The position numbers and the translations under genes are program-made. A DNA stretch of 64,000 nucleotides from Ciborinia camelliae. Taxonomy: Eukaryota; Ascomycota; Leotiomycetes; Helotiales; Sclerotiniaceae. Numbering within the stretch: position 1 is the stretch's first letter; the number at the start of each line of letters is the position of its first letter. Below, piece after piece: positions 1-10,292 of the stretch. The notes beneath the pieces were generated by a model. That model did not search any database and was not told where the DNA came from. It saw nothing but the letters and a program-made list of their open reading frames with translations. The stretch spans positions 913,388 through 977,387 of the forward strand of contig JANPYM010000012.1 in the NCBI GenBank assembly GCA_025890175.1, in the 5' to 3' direction.

Positions 1-466
1 GGTTTGAAAGAGGTTGGTTGCAACGGTGTCAGAAAGTTATGCGCGTTGGTAAAAGTTTAGAGATTCGAGAAATTGTGATGAACTCAGACCGAGTCCGCGC
101 CCATGAAAATTCGTTGATTCTTACTACACTGTCTCGACTACCTAGGGCACTCGGCTAGGAACAAAATTCGCCCTGACGACTCATACTTATGATTCACGAT
201 TTTACTACATAGTACCTAGCCATCGAGATATTCACCATGAAATAGACCCAGCAGTTGATTGTAGAAAGAAATGTAGATTATCCAAATTCTGATATCTATG
301 CAACCCCAGAAACTATTCTCCTCAATCCCAGCCTTTAAAACCACGTACCTACCTACACATTCCCAGGAAATCTATCACTGGATTAGTATTTCCACAAAGT
401 TCCCAACACTAATGTGCGACCGTAAAGAGATTCTGCTTCCCGTCACCATACTACATAGCCTTAACC

Positions 467-940
467 TCAACCTCGAAATTTGCGAAATGGTTTATCAGTG
501 GTGGCCAATGGTTGGGCACTTGTTAGAGTCGTTGTGGAAACCCGGCTGATGTTGGACATCGAAGTAGAGTTTGACATTGGGTTTGACGACGGAGTCGCGG
601 AGCTTTGAAACACTCCCGCGGCTGTCAAGGTAGTCGATGTCCCCATGGTCAAAGATGAGTAGATATCGACAGATGAGGTAATATTATTACCAGGAGTAGC
701 CAACGGTTGCGCACTCGATGAAGTAGTTGCGGGAGATGAACTGGTTATAAAGTAACTAACCGGATTACCAACATCTTTCTCCGCATTAAACGAACTAGAG
801 TGTCCAACAGCCACAGCTTTTGCAGGATTTTGATGCTGATTATGGGGGTGGAGGTGGGTAACAAAAAAAGCAACGAGGCTGCCTCCGCAAACAAGTATGA
901 TGGCAGAGAATACATAACGATCTTTGTGATTTCGATGCAT
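467..940 (-). CDS. small Ser/Thr-rich single-pass membrane protein (hypothetical)
   Basis: A 157-residue ORF that I do not recognise. It starts with a short basic N-terminus, then one hydrophobic segment at about residues 12-28 (AIILVCGGSLVAFFV), then a long Ser/Thr/Pro-rich tail with several N-glycosylation sequons (NIT, NST, NIS). This is the layout of a type II or signal-anchored, O-glycosylated surface protein. It lies 29 bases downstream of the stop of another small membrane-anchored ORF on the same strand, so the two may be tandem genes or pieces of one gene model. No family motif is visible. The reading frame is clean, but Ser/Thr-rich low complexity can arise by chance, so confidence is moderate to low. 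Confidence 0.4.
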   Translation of the reverse strand: MHRNHKDRYVFSAIILVCGGSLVAFFVTHLHPHNQHQNPAKAVAVGHSSSFNAEKDVGNPVSYFITSSSPATTSSSAQPLATPGNNITSSVDIYSSLTMGTSTTLTAAGVFQSSATPSSNPMSNSTSMSNISRVSTTTLTSAQPLATTDKPFRKFRG

Positions 941-969
941 CTTTGAGGTTGGATGGAGACTTGATGTGA

Positions 970-1350
970 TTATTTCTCTCTATCTTCGGGACTACTTGAT
1001 GATTGTCTAGGATGTCGAATGTGTGCTGAATGTGAGCGACTTGTATGTCGAGTGTGTGTTGAATATGAATCTCTTGGATGTCGGGTACGTGTTGTATGCG
1101 TTAAATGTGAATGTCTCCGTGAGTGTCTTGATTGCCGAGTATGTTCTGTATGTGTTGAACATGTATGTCTTCGTAGCCTCGTATGCTCTGCTAGTAGACG
1201 TCTTGGAGCTTGACCTAATTCCTGAAGGTTTGAAATAGAATTACCTCTGATACCAAAAGGTTTCCGAAAAGAGCAGTAAAGAACAAGAGCAAGTATAACT
1301 ATAAAGCATGCGCCTGTGATTGCAAATATATTACCCGAGCTAAATTTCAT
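970..1350 (-). CDS. small membrane-anchored protein with His/Arg/Ser/Thr-rich repeat tail (hypothetical)
   Basis: A 126-residue ORF that I do not recognise. Residues 8-28 form a strong hydrophobic segment (ITGACFIVILALVLYC), followed by a basic stretch. From about residue 55 the tail is made almost only of His, Arg, Thr and Ser, with recurring words such as HTRH, RHSR and TRHP. The DNA beneath it (about 1010-1200) is a decayed tandem repeat built on TGTCGAGTGTGTGTTGAAT-like units, which explains the composition. N-terminal layout resembles the ORF that follows it on the same strand. It could be a real fast-evolving membrane protein, or an ORF kept open by the repeat. Confidence 0.35.
   Translation of the reverse strand: MKFSSGNIFAITGACFIVILALVLYCSFRKPFGIRGNSISNLQELGQAPRRLLAEHTRLRRHTCSTHTEHTRQSRHSRRHSHLTHTTRTRHPRDSYSTHTRHTSRSHSAHIRHPRQSSSSPEDREK
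1010..1200. repeat. degenerate tandem repeat, GTGT/TTGAATGTG-rich
   Basis: On the plus strand the motifs TATGTCGAGTGTGTGTTGAA, GATGTCGGGTACGTGTTGTA and GCCGAGTATGTTCTGTATGT recur at roughly 30-45 base spacing, each followed by GAATGTG/GTATGTCTT-like words. Units are diverged. The repeat lies entirely inside the His/Arg-rich tail of the ORF on the minus strand. Confidence 0.5.
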
Positions 1351-2441
1351 TGACGTGTGTGAATGTCTTCTTTGTTCAGCCGAATGATATCGAGGCCAGA
1401 TGAAGCGCTCAAAAGAGAGATGGCTGCAATAGTGATTGTGTTTCAGCTCGAAAAATTTAACTTGTTGAATATAAAGCTTCTCGAGATTGTAATTGAGATC
1501 AAGTTAAAGAACGATTCGGCTATTCTCGTGTTTTGTATTGAAGATGTTGTTGCAATTGATCTATCTCGGAATGGCAAGGGAGACCAAATAAATACCTGAT
1601 GCAGTAGAAGAGGTTTGTCGACAGATACCTGCATGGGGTGCTTAAACAATTTCTGAATGATTGTGATTGTAATATTCATCAACAAGTCTACTGTATATCT
1701 CTCAACAGGATTTTTTAATCAAACCGAGACTCGCAAGATTCACAGTTAGGAGGTCTTTACATATGTATATATAACACAGTTTATAGAAATAGGTGAATGG
1801 CCACTTTACATGCTTGAAAGAAAATAGCTGACCGCTAGCCATGATCACAACTTAAGAATCACTGAACGGAAGCTCTTGTTGATCATGTTAATCTTAATTA
1901 CTGAAGACAGATGATTCCAAGGTGCAATTCTGGTCTAAACAACGCGGGCGACACTTACAGTCAACACGTACTCTGACGAAGACAGCCTATACAAAACAGA
2001 AGAACTTTCCCCGTGTAGCTATGTCAATCTAATTGCACTATACAAGATTAGCGAGACAGAGCTCGAGGAGTAGGCAGTCTAAACTGTTAAGACTCCTTCA
2101 AAGCAGAATTGAAATTTCGAACCCGTTGAGGTTTGCAAATACAGCTCAGATGTAACAGTTTGCAGCCATATCAATTTTATTCGCCACGCAGAGTGGCACA
2201 AATGTAGCCGCTTCTAAACTAGAAAAAACTGACATGTAAAATCATTTGCTTGTTCATTCCTCTTGCGTGTAAGCTTGTTCATAGTCAAGTCTGCTCTGTC
2301 TGCACTTGATATCTGCTCGTTCTATCAAGCTTCGAACTGTGACATGTAAAGCCAAAGAATGGTTGAACGGAGAATAAAAACCCAACGCCAGTTATTATCA
2401 TTATTGTCGTAAATTTCGTGCGCCCATATTCATTATCATCA
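1351..2441. other. intergenic, no gene seen
   Basis: About 1.1 kb between the small membrane ORF and the end of the dehydrogenase gene. Only short ORFs without recognisable features occur on either strand, and no RNA gene or long repeat was found. Confidence 0.5.
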
Positions 2442-3399
2442 TCACCATGGTAGTTGTAAAGGAGTAGGTAGATCCGTTCCGATCGTTACATCCGCGGTAC
2501 CAATATCTCTAGGACCTCTAGGTGCCCAGTATTGCCCTGACTTACTGATGTCTAACTTTTCTGCCCATTCTACTAAGCTTTTTGCCGCTTCATCGGGAGT
2601 AACTGCCCCTCCATCGTCCCAATATTTATCGAATCCGACGCCTTTGGTCATTTCTGTTCGCATGAATCCAGGATGCAAGATCGATATAATTATTCCATGT
2701 TCCTTCAAATCTAGGGAAAGTAACTTTCCAACCATATTAAGCGCAGATTTCGAGGCGTGGTGTCCATAGTTGCCGCCACCTTCTTTCTCATGACGTAACG
2801 TAATTGAGCCGGACTCGGACGATATGAGGAGGATTTTGGAACCTTTAATTATGTTCTTGGCGCGAAATAATGTTTGAACTATGAAGGGCGGGGAGATCGC
2901 TGATGTTGCTGGAGAAAAAGATGTTAGTAGGCGCAATTTGTATTTTTGAGATGCTGGAAAGTACTTACTATACATCTTCACCTGTTCATCCCATTTTGGA
3001 CCATTGACAAAGTCTTCTGTAGCAAAGTATCCAGCTGTGATAATCTAAAGATCAATCAGTCACTGTATGTTGATGTAATAAGCCCTAATGCAGCAGCTGT
3101 CCACGCAATCATTGGGCAAGTAAGACGGGCGGACATACAACAACATCAAATGTTACTCGTCCACCCTCAACCATTCCACCTCCACCTCCAAGCATACCCA
3201 ACTGATTCACCAACTTTCTGCCTACGCCCTCTTCTGCAACATCAATATTAGGGATCCATACAATCTTCTCGTTCAGATTGGACGGGCCAGCCGCAGCACG
3301 AGTGGTTCCGTAGACGGTTGTTGATTCTTGCGATGCGTAGTTGTTGGCAAGAGATGCCCCTAAACCACGAGTGGCGCCTACAATTAGGATATTGGCCAT
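2442..3399 (-). CDS. short-chain dehydrogenase/reductase (SDR), three exons
   Basis: Predicted NAD(P)-dependent oxidoreductase of the SDR family; substrate unknown. Exons (minus strand) are 3399-3139, 3044-2969 and 2908-2442, joined at GTATGT and GTAAGT donors and CTTTAG and CTCCAG acceptors, giving 267 residues. The Rossmann glycine motif is GATRGLG at residues 8-14. The NNAG-like strand reads VVIITAG across the first splice junction. ISSESGS (about 141-147) supplies the usual serine region. The active-site segment is YGHHASKSALN: Lys166 is in place, but Tyr160 lies six positions before it instead of four, and His162 sits where the catalytic Tyr normally is. Length and the C-terminal PGFMRTEMT motif fit the C-factor-like SDR group. 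Start chosen at the first Met, directly before the glycine motif. Confidence 0.88.
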
Positions 3400-4765
3400 G
3401 TCTATTGAACGGTTGATTTTCTTTGAGATATTTTAAAGAAGATGGCAAGCCAAGTATCTGAGGGAGGTCATTAAATAAATGTACGCGGAATGCTATTCTT
3501 GATTTAGGTGTAGAAATGACGTCTTTGGACCGCTGAATGATGACAAACACAGCGCCTTCGACCCCACCTCAACCTAGAATTCAGGGTCCAAATCGCTAAG
3601 GTTGACATGTCACATAGTGGTAGGTATGGTGATCAAAAATTAAAAATACCTACCGCAACGAAACCAGGGTCGACTCTAGAAGACCTTATATTACAGTACC
3701 CGAGGTAGGTACCCAGGTAGGTGTTATTGATGTTTCCAGGTTACACTTGTCTTTCGGCTACCTCCCATTCTATCGAGAAGGAAGATACTGTAGATATCTA
3801 GATGTACAGTATCCGAGTGAGTGGAGTGAAGGGTGTATATTATATAAGATTTGATTACAGTACCTATTTCTATATTAAAACGTTGAAGGAACAGTCTAAG
3901 TGGAGTGTCCTGCATAATATGGCTATTTTAACGTAGTAGCTGGAGGTATCGACTATCGAGGGCTACTAAGCCTGTGCCCCCCTTTTGATCCTCTATCTAT
4001 AAACGGTCGAGACTCGAGAGGGAAGGACATGGATGGAACACCTGCAGGTGGGCATACCTAGTCATCTCTTACCTACTACTGGGTACGGAGTGGGGAATCC
4101 AACATTCAAAACGCCCATCTTATCGAAATATGAGTCTTGGTACGGAAATAGTGTGCCGGTTCACAGAAATTACATGGGATGAAACAGGGAGGGAGAGAGT
4201 CCAAGGGACCTGGGACAATGATGCCGCGCACCCATCGAACCTGTAACTGGACCATTGATAGAAAGAAACTCAAAATATCGAACTCATCCATTTCGAATCT
4301 TCGATCCTAATTTCACAATACCTACCCTTCCTTACCCTTCCTAGTTACCCTTCCTAGGTAGTAGGTCTCTACAGTACACATACGCATGATAGCATAATGC
4401 CATCATGCCATAATCTAATGCCAGCATTATCATCACATCAGATTGGCTTGTTTTACAAAGATTTTCAGGCCACAATGCCACATTCATATTTTGGTGTGAA
4501 GATTACTCACTACCTACCTAGTACCTACCTAGTACACTTCTACTCAGCCAAGAGACAAATTTCCTTCCTTTCCGATCTCCGTACTAATAATAATTAATCT
4601 CTCTGCTCTTGTTTCTTCCACGATGTCTTCTTGATACATCACGTAACGAGTTTTCCCTTCATCTTCTCAGAACCGCGAGTTCATAAATCATTGTATATTT
4701 TTTGTCGGCCCTGTACTTACCGTCTCGACAAAAGATTGCAATCACGGCCCCCTAATATTTTCACT
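3400..4765. other. intergenic, divergent promoter region
   Basis: About 1.4 kb between the starts of the divergently transcribed dehydrogenase and DUF5672 genes, so it should contain both promoters. It has repeated TACCTACCTAGGTAGGTA-type words (near 3700-3720, 4320-4370 and 4500-4535) and no supportable gene. Confidence 0.5.
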
Positions 4766-6202
4766 ATGGCGTCGTCACACGAATCGACGTCTTTTCCATG
4801 GCACAATCGGAGGATGCACAGGAGTTTCATTTTCGCTATTTGTATTTTGTATGTCCGTTGTTTCCCTTAGATCCAGGAAAGGTTGTGCGCTCAGCGAGAT
4901 AAGAATCAACCCTGTCTGGGGAATTCTGACCCATATTTTGACCCCGGAAATTTGGCTCTCTGCTGTCGATGGTTTTGGTGTTATATCGTTTAGACATTCA
5001 TTCTAATACTTCGCAGAAGTTTGCTTATGTTAATCGTTTACCACCAATACGACTTATCGTCAATATCAGATTTCCGTTTAGACAACCTCGCAACTGGAGG
5101 GTCGGGTGCAGTCAGCGATTCTGTGACAAAAGAACCGAAGCCTTCAACTGCGACAATTGAGAATGGACATGGTAATGGGAAATTGAATCTTGGTGGAGCG
5201 ACATTGAAGACGGCGGACCACCCAATGACTAGCGTAGCCTCTACGGACTCCCCAAAGACAACCGTAGCCTCTACAGACTCCCCAAAGACTAGCGTAGCCT
5301 CTACGAATTCCCCAAAGACTAGCGCAGCCTCTACGGACTCGAAAGGAAGTTTGGCTACCACGAATGCAGGATTGGATCCGACCCGAGTTGCTCTCCTCCT
5401 CGAGACCCGCCCCTTACCTCATCTCCCCGCACTTTTGTCTCATTTCATATCTGTTTTACCGGCGCCATGGGTTTTCCGCTTTGTTGGATCATCGGAAGCT
5501 AACTCTCTAATTTCCTCCTCCAAATCTCTTTCCGCGCACATTAAGACCGGAAAACTAGTCATCACCGAGCTTCCCAAAAAATATGCCATCACAAGCCAAG
5601 AGACTATAAGCATGACTCTTACCGACCCGACCTTCTATAAAGACTTTCTCGCCCCTGCAGAATGGCTTCTTATGTTTCAAAGCGATTCCATGATATGCGC
5701 AGCTTCCGAGCGTAATATTGAAGAATGGATTTCCGCAAAGTATTCCTGGGTAGGTGCTCCATGGAATATGGACGTAAAAGGTGGAAATGGAGGATTAAGT
5801 CTCAGACATGTTCCTCCTATTATGAAAGTGCTAGAAAAAGAAGTTCGCAAGGAAGGTGAACCGTGGGAAGATCGCTGGATATGTGATCGCCTGTTAAAGT
5901 TGGAAGGTGCAAAGATGCCAGGACCGGATATAGAAGCGACATTCAGCGTCGAAAGTCAATGGCATGATAAACCTTTTGGTTATCATCTGATGGGAAGTGG
6001 TAAAAACTTGGTACCGGGGATTTGGGACAATAAGGAGCTCAAAGACCGTATCTTGCAATATTGTCCAGAGATTAAAATCGTCCTGGATATGGATCTGGTC
6101 AGAGAAACACAGAAACTAACCAAAGAACTGGAGAAGCTAAAATCTCCAAAAGTCGATGCAGAAAAGGAGAAGGAAACGGCGAAAAAGGAAAAGGGGACTT
6201 AA
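4766..6202 (+). CDS. DUF5672 family type II membrane protein, glycosyltransferase-like
   Basis: Two exons, 4766-4848 and 5017-6202, with a GTATGT donor and CGCAG acceptor, give 422 residues. The splice completes a single transmembrane anchor near residues 19-36 (SFIFAICIL joined to SLLMLIVY), so this should be a Golgi or ER type II protein. A Ser/Thr/Pro linker follows, with four 30-base repeats (peptide unit like STDSPKTSVA). The catalytic-like domain has the DUF5672 hallmarks RVALLLETRPLPHLPALLSHF, WLLMFQSDSMIC, SWVGAPWN and GGNGGLSLR. DUF5672 proteins are thought to be glycosyltransferase-like; the reaction is not established. The C-terminus is a Lys/Glu-rich tail (about 365-422) that may form a coiled coil. 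Without exon 1 the protein would begin inside its membrane anchor, which supports the splice. Confidence 0.82.
5216..5345 (+). repeat. 30-bp in-frame tandem repeat, about four copies
   Basis: Units built on GACTCCCCAAAGACTAGCGT followed by AGCCTCTACG are repeated about four times inside the DUF5672 gene, encoding a Ser/Thr/Pro-rich stalk between membrane anchor and catalytic domain. Copy number is likely to vary between strains. Confidence 0.85.
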
Positions 6203-6825
6203 TTCGCCAAATCAGGAGCGGGGAAGGCGGTATCAAAACCGACCATGCCATATAACAATGCAAATGTAAATAACACCCGCGACATAGTGATATGCCAGTT
6301 GGTAATTCATAGATAGAATTATAGGTATATCCAAATTCATATTAAATGGCAGGAGGTCAGACTATCCAAACAGTGCTGGCGAGCTGGTGTAAGGACTCGC
6401 AATGCAAATGTATAAACTGGTGGTGTATCGACCTACCTTCGACATCAATCCAGTACAGAGCTTTGCCACCGGAAACTATAGAAGCTTTTTCCGGATTTCA
6501 AATGTATATAGTCAAGGCCTTCATACTTGTCAACCATTTCTTTAATGCGCATGATATTACATGCAAATATCAGGTCGGGGTAAAACTCTAAAATGTTTCA
6601 ATGTTAGGTTACAGCGCTTATAACGCTGTAGAGCCACGCTAAGCCTTATTCGCGTAGCTATAATTTTTCAGAACGTAAAAAGCTTCCCTAAATCTGTGAA
6701 CTTTCCAACTACGGATTTTTAATTTCTAATTCCGATAGGGCGACCACACTTTCGATACTTTCGGAGTGAAAAGAAATTGCCTAGCCAAAGGTAAATTGAC
6801 AACATTTGTACCAAATCCATCAACC

Positions 6826-7380
6826 ATGGCCGAATCTCAACCCACGACCTCCTCCACTACCCCGCCAACTGCGTCGCCCGCAGCAGCACCGGATTCTTCA
6901 CTTTTCTCACAACGATCACGGCGTCAATTTGGTCTCTTCATGGGTGGTGCAGGATTTGTTGCCCTTTCGGCTTTCGTCACTCGCAGAGCACTCGTAAGAA
7001 AGTATCGGGCGATGTTGCCAAAATTCTATACGCCCAGCAATCGTGTTCACGAAGTCGATGGATCTATGGAGGCATTGGAAGCATTGAGTGTAGCGACTAT
7101 AAATGTGGCTAGCATCAGCGTAATGCTCAGCGGAGGACTGCTGTGGGCTCTCGATATTTCGACCGTCGCCGACATGAGAGAAAGATATCGGGCGAAGATG
7201 GGATTGCTCGCTCAAGAAACGAACCCAGAGGATGAAAAACAAATGGAGGAGTGGGTTGCTACGATGATGGCTAGGTTGAATATTGATCCAAAGGAGTATA
7301 CGGCTGAGAAGGGTGAGAATGCTCCTGGAGGAACCGAAGAACAAACAGATGACGTTACGGACCGGGCGAAGAAGCTATAG
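6826..7380 (+). CDS. aim11: AIM11 family mitochondrial membrane protein
   Basis: A single-exon protein of 184 residues, the size expected of fungal Altered Inheritance of Mitochondria 11. After a Ser/Thr/Pro/Ala-rich N-terminus it has two membrane segments, FGLFMGGAGFVALSAFVTRR (about 35-54) and INVASISVMLSGGLLWALD (about 91-110). Between them lies a basic linker with YRAMLPKFYTPSN and a DGSMEALEALSVAT motif, which is the AIM11 pattern. The C-terminal half is acidic and soluble. The start at 6826 was preferred over upstream in-frame codons because it has a good context (ACCATGGCC) and gives the family length. AIM11 is named from a yeast screen for mitochondrial inheritance; its biochemical role is unknown. 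Confidence 0.85.
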   Translation: MAESQPTTSSTTPPTASPAAAPDSSLFSQRSRRQFGLFMGGAGFVALSAFVTRRALVRKYRAMLPKFYTPSNRVHEVDGSMEALEALSVATINVASISVMLSGGLLWALDISTVADMRERYRAKMGLLAQETNPEDEKQMEEWVATMMARLNIDPKEYTAEKGENAPGGTEEQTDDVTDRAKKL

Positions 7381-7959
7381 AGGCTAGAGCCCGTTCAATT
7401 TAGAACATTCGGCGACTATAGAGAGATGCTGGAATGACCGCAGGGATAACCTTCACAATCAAGACAACGATCAGAAAGCCAGAGTGACAGAGTCAAAACG
7501 ACCCTGGTTCAAAATCATGAATATGGCACGCCAGGGTTATTTGATTGCTAATAGGTGCAATTTGCATTTCGGGGCTGAGATACATTTGCGGTAATTCGCG
7601 CGAATGCATAAATCAATCATTACACAACCCATCAACTTTGCTTTTCCAGAGCTTACTTTGGTGCACATCCCTTCAATCTTTCTTTTGCCGCGCATTCTGC
7701 GGTGAAGCCATGAGTTTCTTCCAGCTCTTCACCCGAGACTATTTCATTGGCGTAAAGGAAACGCGTGGGGAGAATTTCAGCCACATGCAAGGGCCACCCG
7801 TGAAAATGGGCTTGTGAAGGTTATCCGGCAATGAATATGGCAAGAAGTCAAAACTCGACGATGCCCAAAAGTTTGTCAAGTGGTTATGCAGCTCCAATAT
7901 TACCTTTGTACTCGGCTTTTTTAAGCTTGAGTACAGAATTTCTACTGGCAGTAGTCTCT
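7381..7959. other. short intergenic region
   Basis: Between AIM11 and the next gene. The frame of the downstream gene stays open upstream to 7831, so part of this may be coding. A 5' exon upstream is also possible but no convincing one was found. Confidence 0.4.
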
Positions 7960-9684
7960 ATGGATTGCAAAGTTCCAATACGCAAGTATGTTTTGATAGC
8001 GCGGCCCTCAAAATGGGCACAGAAAGGTGATCGAGTTGTCGTTCAATCTCCGGTTCAGAATATCACAAATGAGTCAGCTATACCTGTGAGACGATTCAAT
8101 GGCGATGACGAAAATTCAGTTTGTTTTATGCCCGTACAAGATATCGAAAAGGATGAAAGTAATGCTTACACGGGGGCGATGGTCACTAGCAAGGCCATAC
8201 AGATCGACACTCATGGCGTAGCATTATCCAAAAGCGAAAGCGACTCTGACTTTGAGTATCAACCTGGTGATAAATTTTGGCTATTCATTGCTGCTAAAAG
8301 AGGTGGCTATGAAAATGACGTTCCTGTTATTAACCTACGAACCATGGCAACGGGATCGGTGCCGATTTCCCATGTATGTTGGTTTCCAAAGATGCGTGGA
8401 CCAGGCAATGAAGTGTGGACATTTGGGGGCAGCATTCGGAAGCTTAAACGGTACGGGAGGAATCAATTCACTTTCTGGACTTGGGGCATATGCCAATATT
8501 TGGACGGAAAGCCAGCAACGACTAAGGACATCCAAATACCCGAAAGAAATACCAGTACCGATGAACAGCGGTGGTTATCATCTGCCGATGCCCGGCCACT
8601 ATTCTCAGAAATCTATAAGATGATGACCAAAGATCATGAACTCCTTTCCCCAATGTTGCCTTCACCTCAGTTATCTTTGGCAGAACGCTGCAGATTGCTA
8701 TCCAGAGGCTTGTACACGCCACCCACATCTCCAAGTACGGATGGTTTGAAGTTATCAGATGAAGCTGGCAGTTTCGCGCCGACGCCGATGTTTAACAAAC
8801 CGGACATGGCTAGCTGGAAATCTATCGTGGACTTGGCGTCGAAAGGAACATTAAGACCACCGCAGAGTAGTCTCATACACCCGCAGCGAACGCCATCCTC
8901 TCCCGATCGCAAGAAATATCGTCGTACGGAATTTGATATTGATACTCGAAGTAGTTCGGGCTGTTCACATAACGACGGTTTAAGGAAACCAATATTGAAT
9001 CAAGATGGAGGAGCAGAAGTCGCCAAGCAGTTGGACCGTGACATGGAATTGCCAGTACTTTCCGCTGCCCATCCGCTCCTTAGGAATAACCCTACGATAT
9101 TATCAGAAAGATATCAAATCAAGAAGAATACGCCGACCATAGAATTTCTCACCTCGAAAAGGAACTATGGCGCAGAATTGTGCGATCGTGGAAAAGACGA
9201 CTGCGAGTGGTCATTTCGTTTCACTTCAAAGCATTACCACCCCGACCATACGAAATGCCTTATCGCGAAGGATATGCCAGACCACGAGCATTGCGTATCA
9301 GCAGAACGAGCACTTCCTTGGGTTGCAGGACCCTGTCTTCTCAACGAAGGTGCACGCGAGCATGAATGTTGTATTTGGAAGGAAGAGGATATGGAAGACT
9401 GGCCCATTCCTACCAAGAAAGAATTCGACACGGAGAAGATAGTGGAAGCCAGAAAGTATCACATGGCTAGTTGCGACATGAGTCTTCAGATTGAAGATGA
9501 GAGTCTTCAGATTAAAGATGAGAGTCAGAAGATTATGGAAGAGATGCCCTGTCCTATCGTACCGGATAAGGTTTATAATGGACCTGGGAAATGGTTGAGA
9601 GATGAAATTCGCAAGGAGATTTATTTCAACGATATCTTAAGGTTGGGGGGGATGGAAGAGGATCATCGACATCATGCAGCGTAA
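7960..9684 (+). CDS. large hypothetical protein
   Basis: The frame is open from 7831. I place the start at 7960 because the 43 residues before it are low-information, while MDCKVPIRKYVLIARPSKW looks like the start of a folded region, giving 574 residues. I do not recognise a family. The N-terminal third (about 1-200) is rich in aromatic residues and Gly (KFWLFIAAKRGGY, VWTFGGSIRKLKRYGR), suggesting a beta-rich domain. The middle is Ser/Pro-rich and likely disordered. The C-terminal third has spaced Cys and His (LCDRGKDDCEW, KHYHPDHTKCLIAKDMPDHEHC, CLLNEGAREHECC) that could bind metal or form disulfides. Near the end is an in-frame 24-base repeat (SLQIEDE, SLQIKDE). No signal peptide or membrane segment is seen with this start. 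Confidence 0.65.
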   Translation: MDCKVPIRKYVLIARPSKWAQKGDRVVVQSPVQNITNESAIPVRRFNGDDENSVCFMPVQDIEKDESNAYTGAMVTSKAIQIDTHGVALSKSESDSDFEYQPGDKFWLFIAAKRGGYENDVPVINLRTMATGSVPISHVCWFPKMRGPGNEVWTFGGSIRKLKRYGRNQFTFWTWGICQYLDGKPATTKDIQIPERNTSTDEQRWLSSADARPLFSEIYKMMTKDHELLSPMLPSPQLSLAERCRLLSRGLYTPPTSPSTDGLKLSDEAGSFAPTPMFNKPDMASWKSIVDLASKGTLRPPQSSLIHPQRTPSSPDRKKYRRTEFDIDTRSSSGCSHNDGLRKPILNQDGGAEVAKQLDRDMELPVLSAAHPLLRNNPTILSERYQIKKNTPTIEFLTSKRNYGAELCDRGKDDCEWSFRFTSKHYHPDHTKCLIAKDMPDHEHCVSAERALPWVAGPCLLNEGAREHECCIWKEEDMEDWPIPTKKEFDTEKIVEARKYHMASCDMSLQIEDESLQIKDESQKIMEEMPCPIVPDKVYNGPGKWLRDEIRKEIYFNDILRLGGMEEDHRHHAA

Positions 9685-9691
9685 TTCATTG

Positions 9692-9711
9692 TTTTGTTTT
9701 GTTTTGTTTTG
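9692..9711. repeat. TTTTG microsatellite
   Basis: Four uninterrupted copies of the pentamer TTTTG lie just after the stop codon of the large hypothetical gene, so probably in its 3' untranslated region. Confidence 0.8.
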
Positions 9712-10292
9712 ATATGAAATATGATATAGATACCCCCGCTTCCCCAATCACGTCACACAAAAGTCAATACATGATGCTCGAGGTGCATCACGAACGAGGT
9801 TCTAGGTTCTTGAACATATTAACATTGCCATCTCCCTCGCCACACATATCATGCTATTCACATATCCATATCCTCACATTTCCATCTGTCCAAATATAAT
9901 CCTCGTGCGTTTTCTTTTTGGTCGTTGACTCTGAATCGCCCATCTCAGGCTATCCTATCTACAACCACATGATCCATGAAGCCGTGCTACGACTCCACGA
10001 GCCGTTTTTTCTTTTCTTTTCACCCGAATCTTTCATCTTTCTTTCTAGCGGTCTGGAACTTACCAATTTTTTTTTAAAACAAACTTCCCAGTCGTCTGAT
10101 CGATTGGCTTCTGCATTTGTGAATATGAATTGAGTACCTGGGTAGGTAGGTAGTTGGTTGGGCAGTAGGTAAGGATACATCGGATCTCAACTCATCAAAT
10201 TGCATCTCATCGCCAATCTCACACGACCTCGCGATCATAGCCTCATCAAGATTCTCCTGCATTGATATCGTATGATTCGTAAGATTGTTAGT

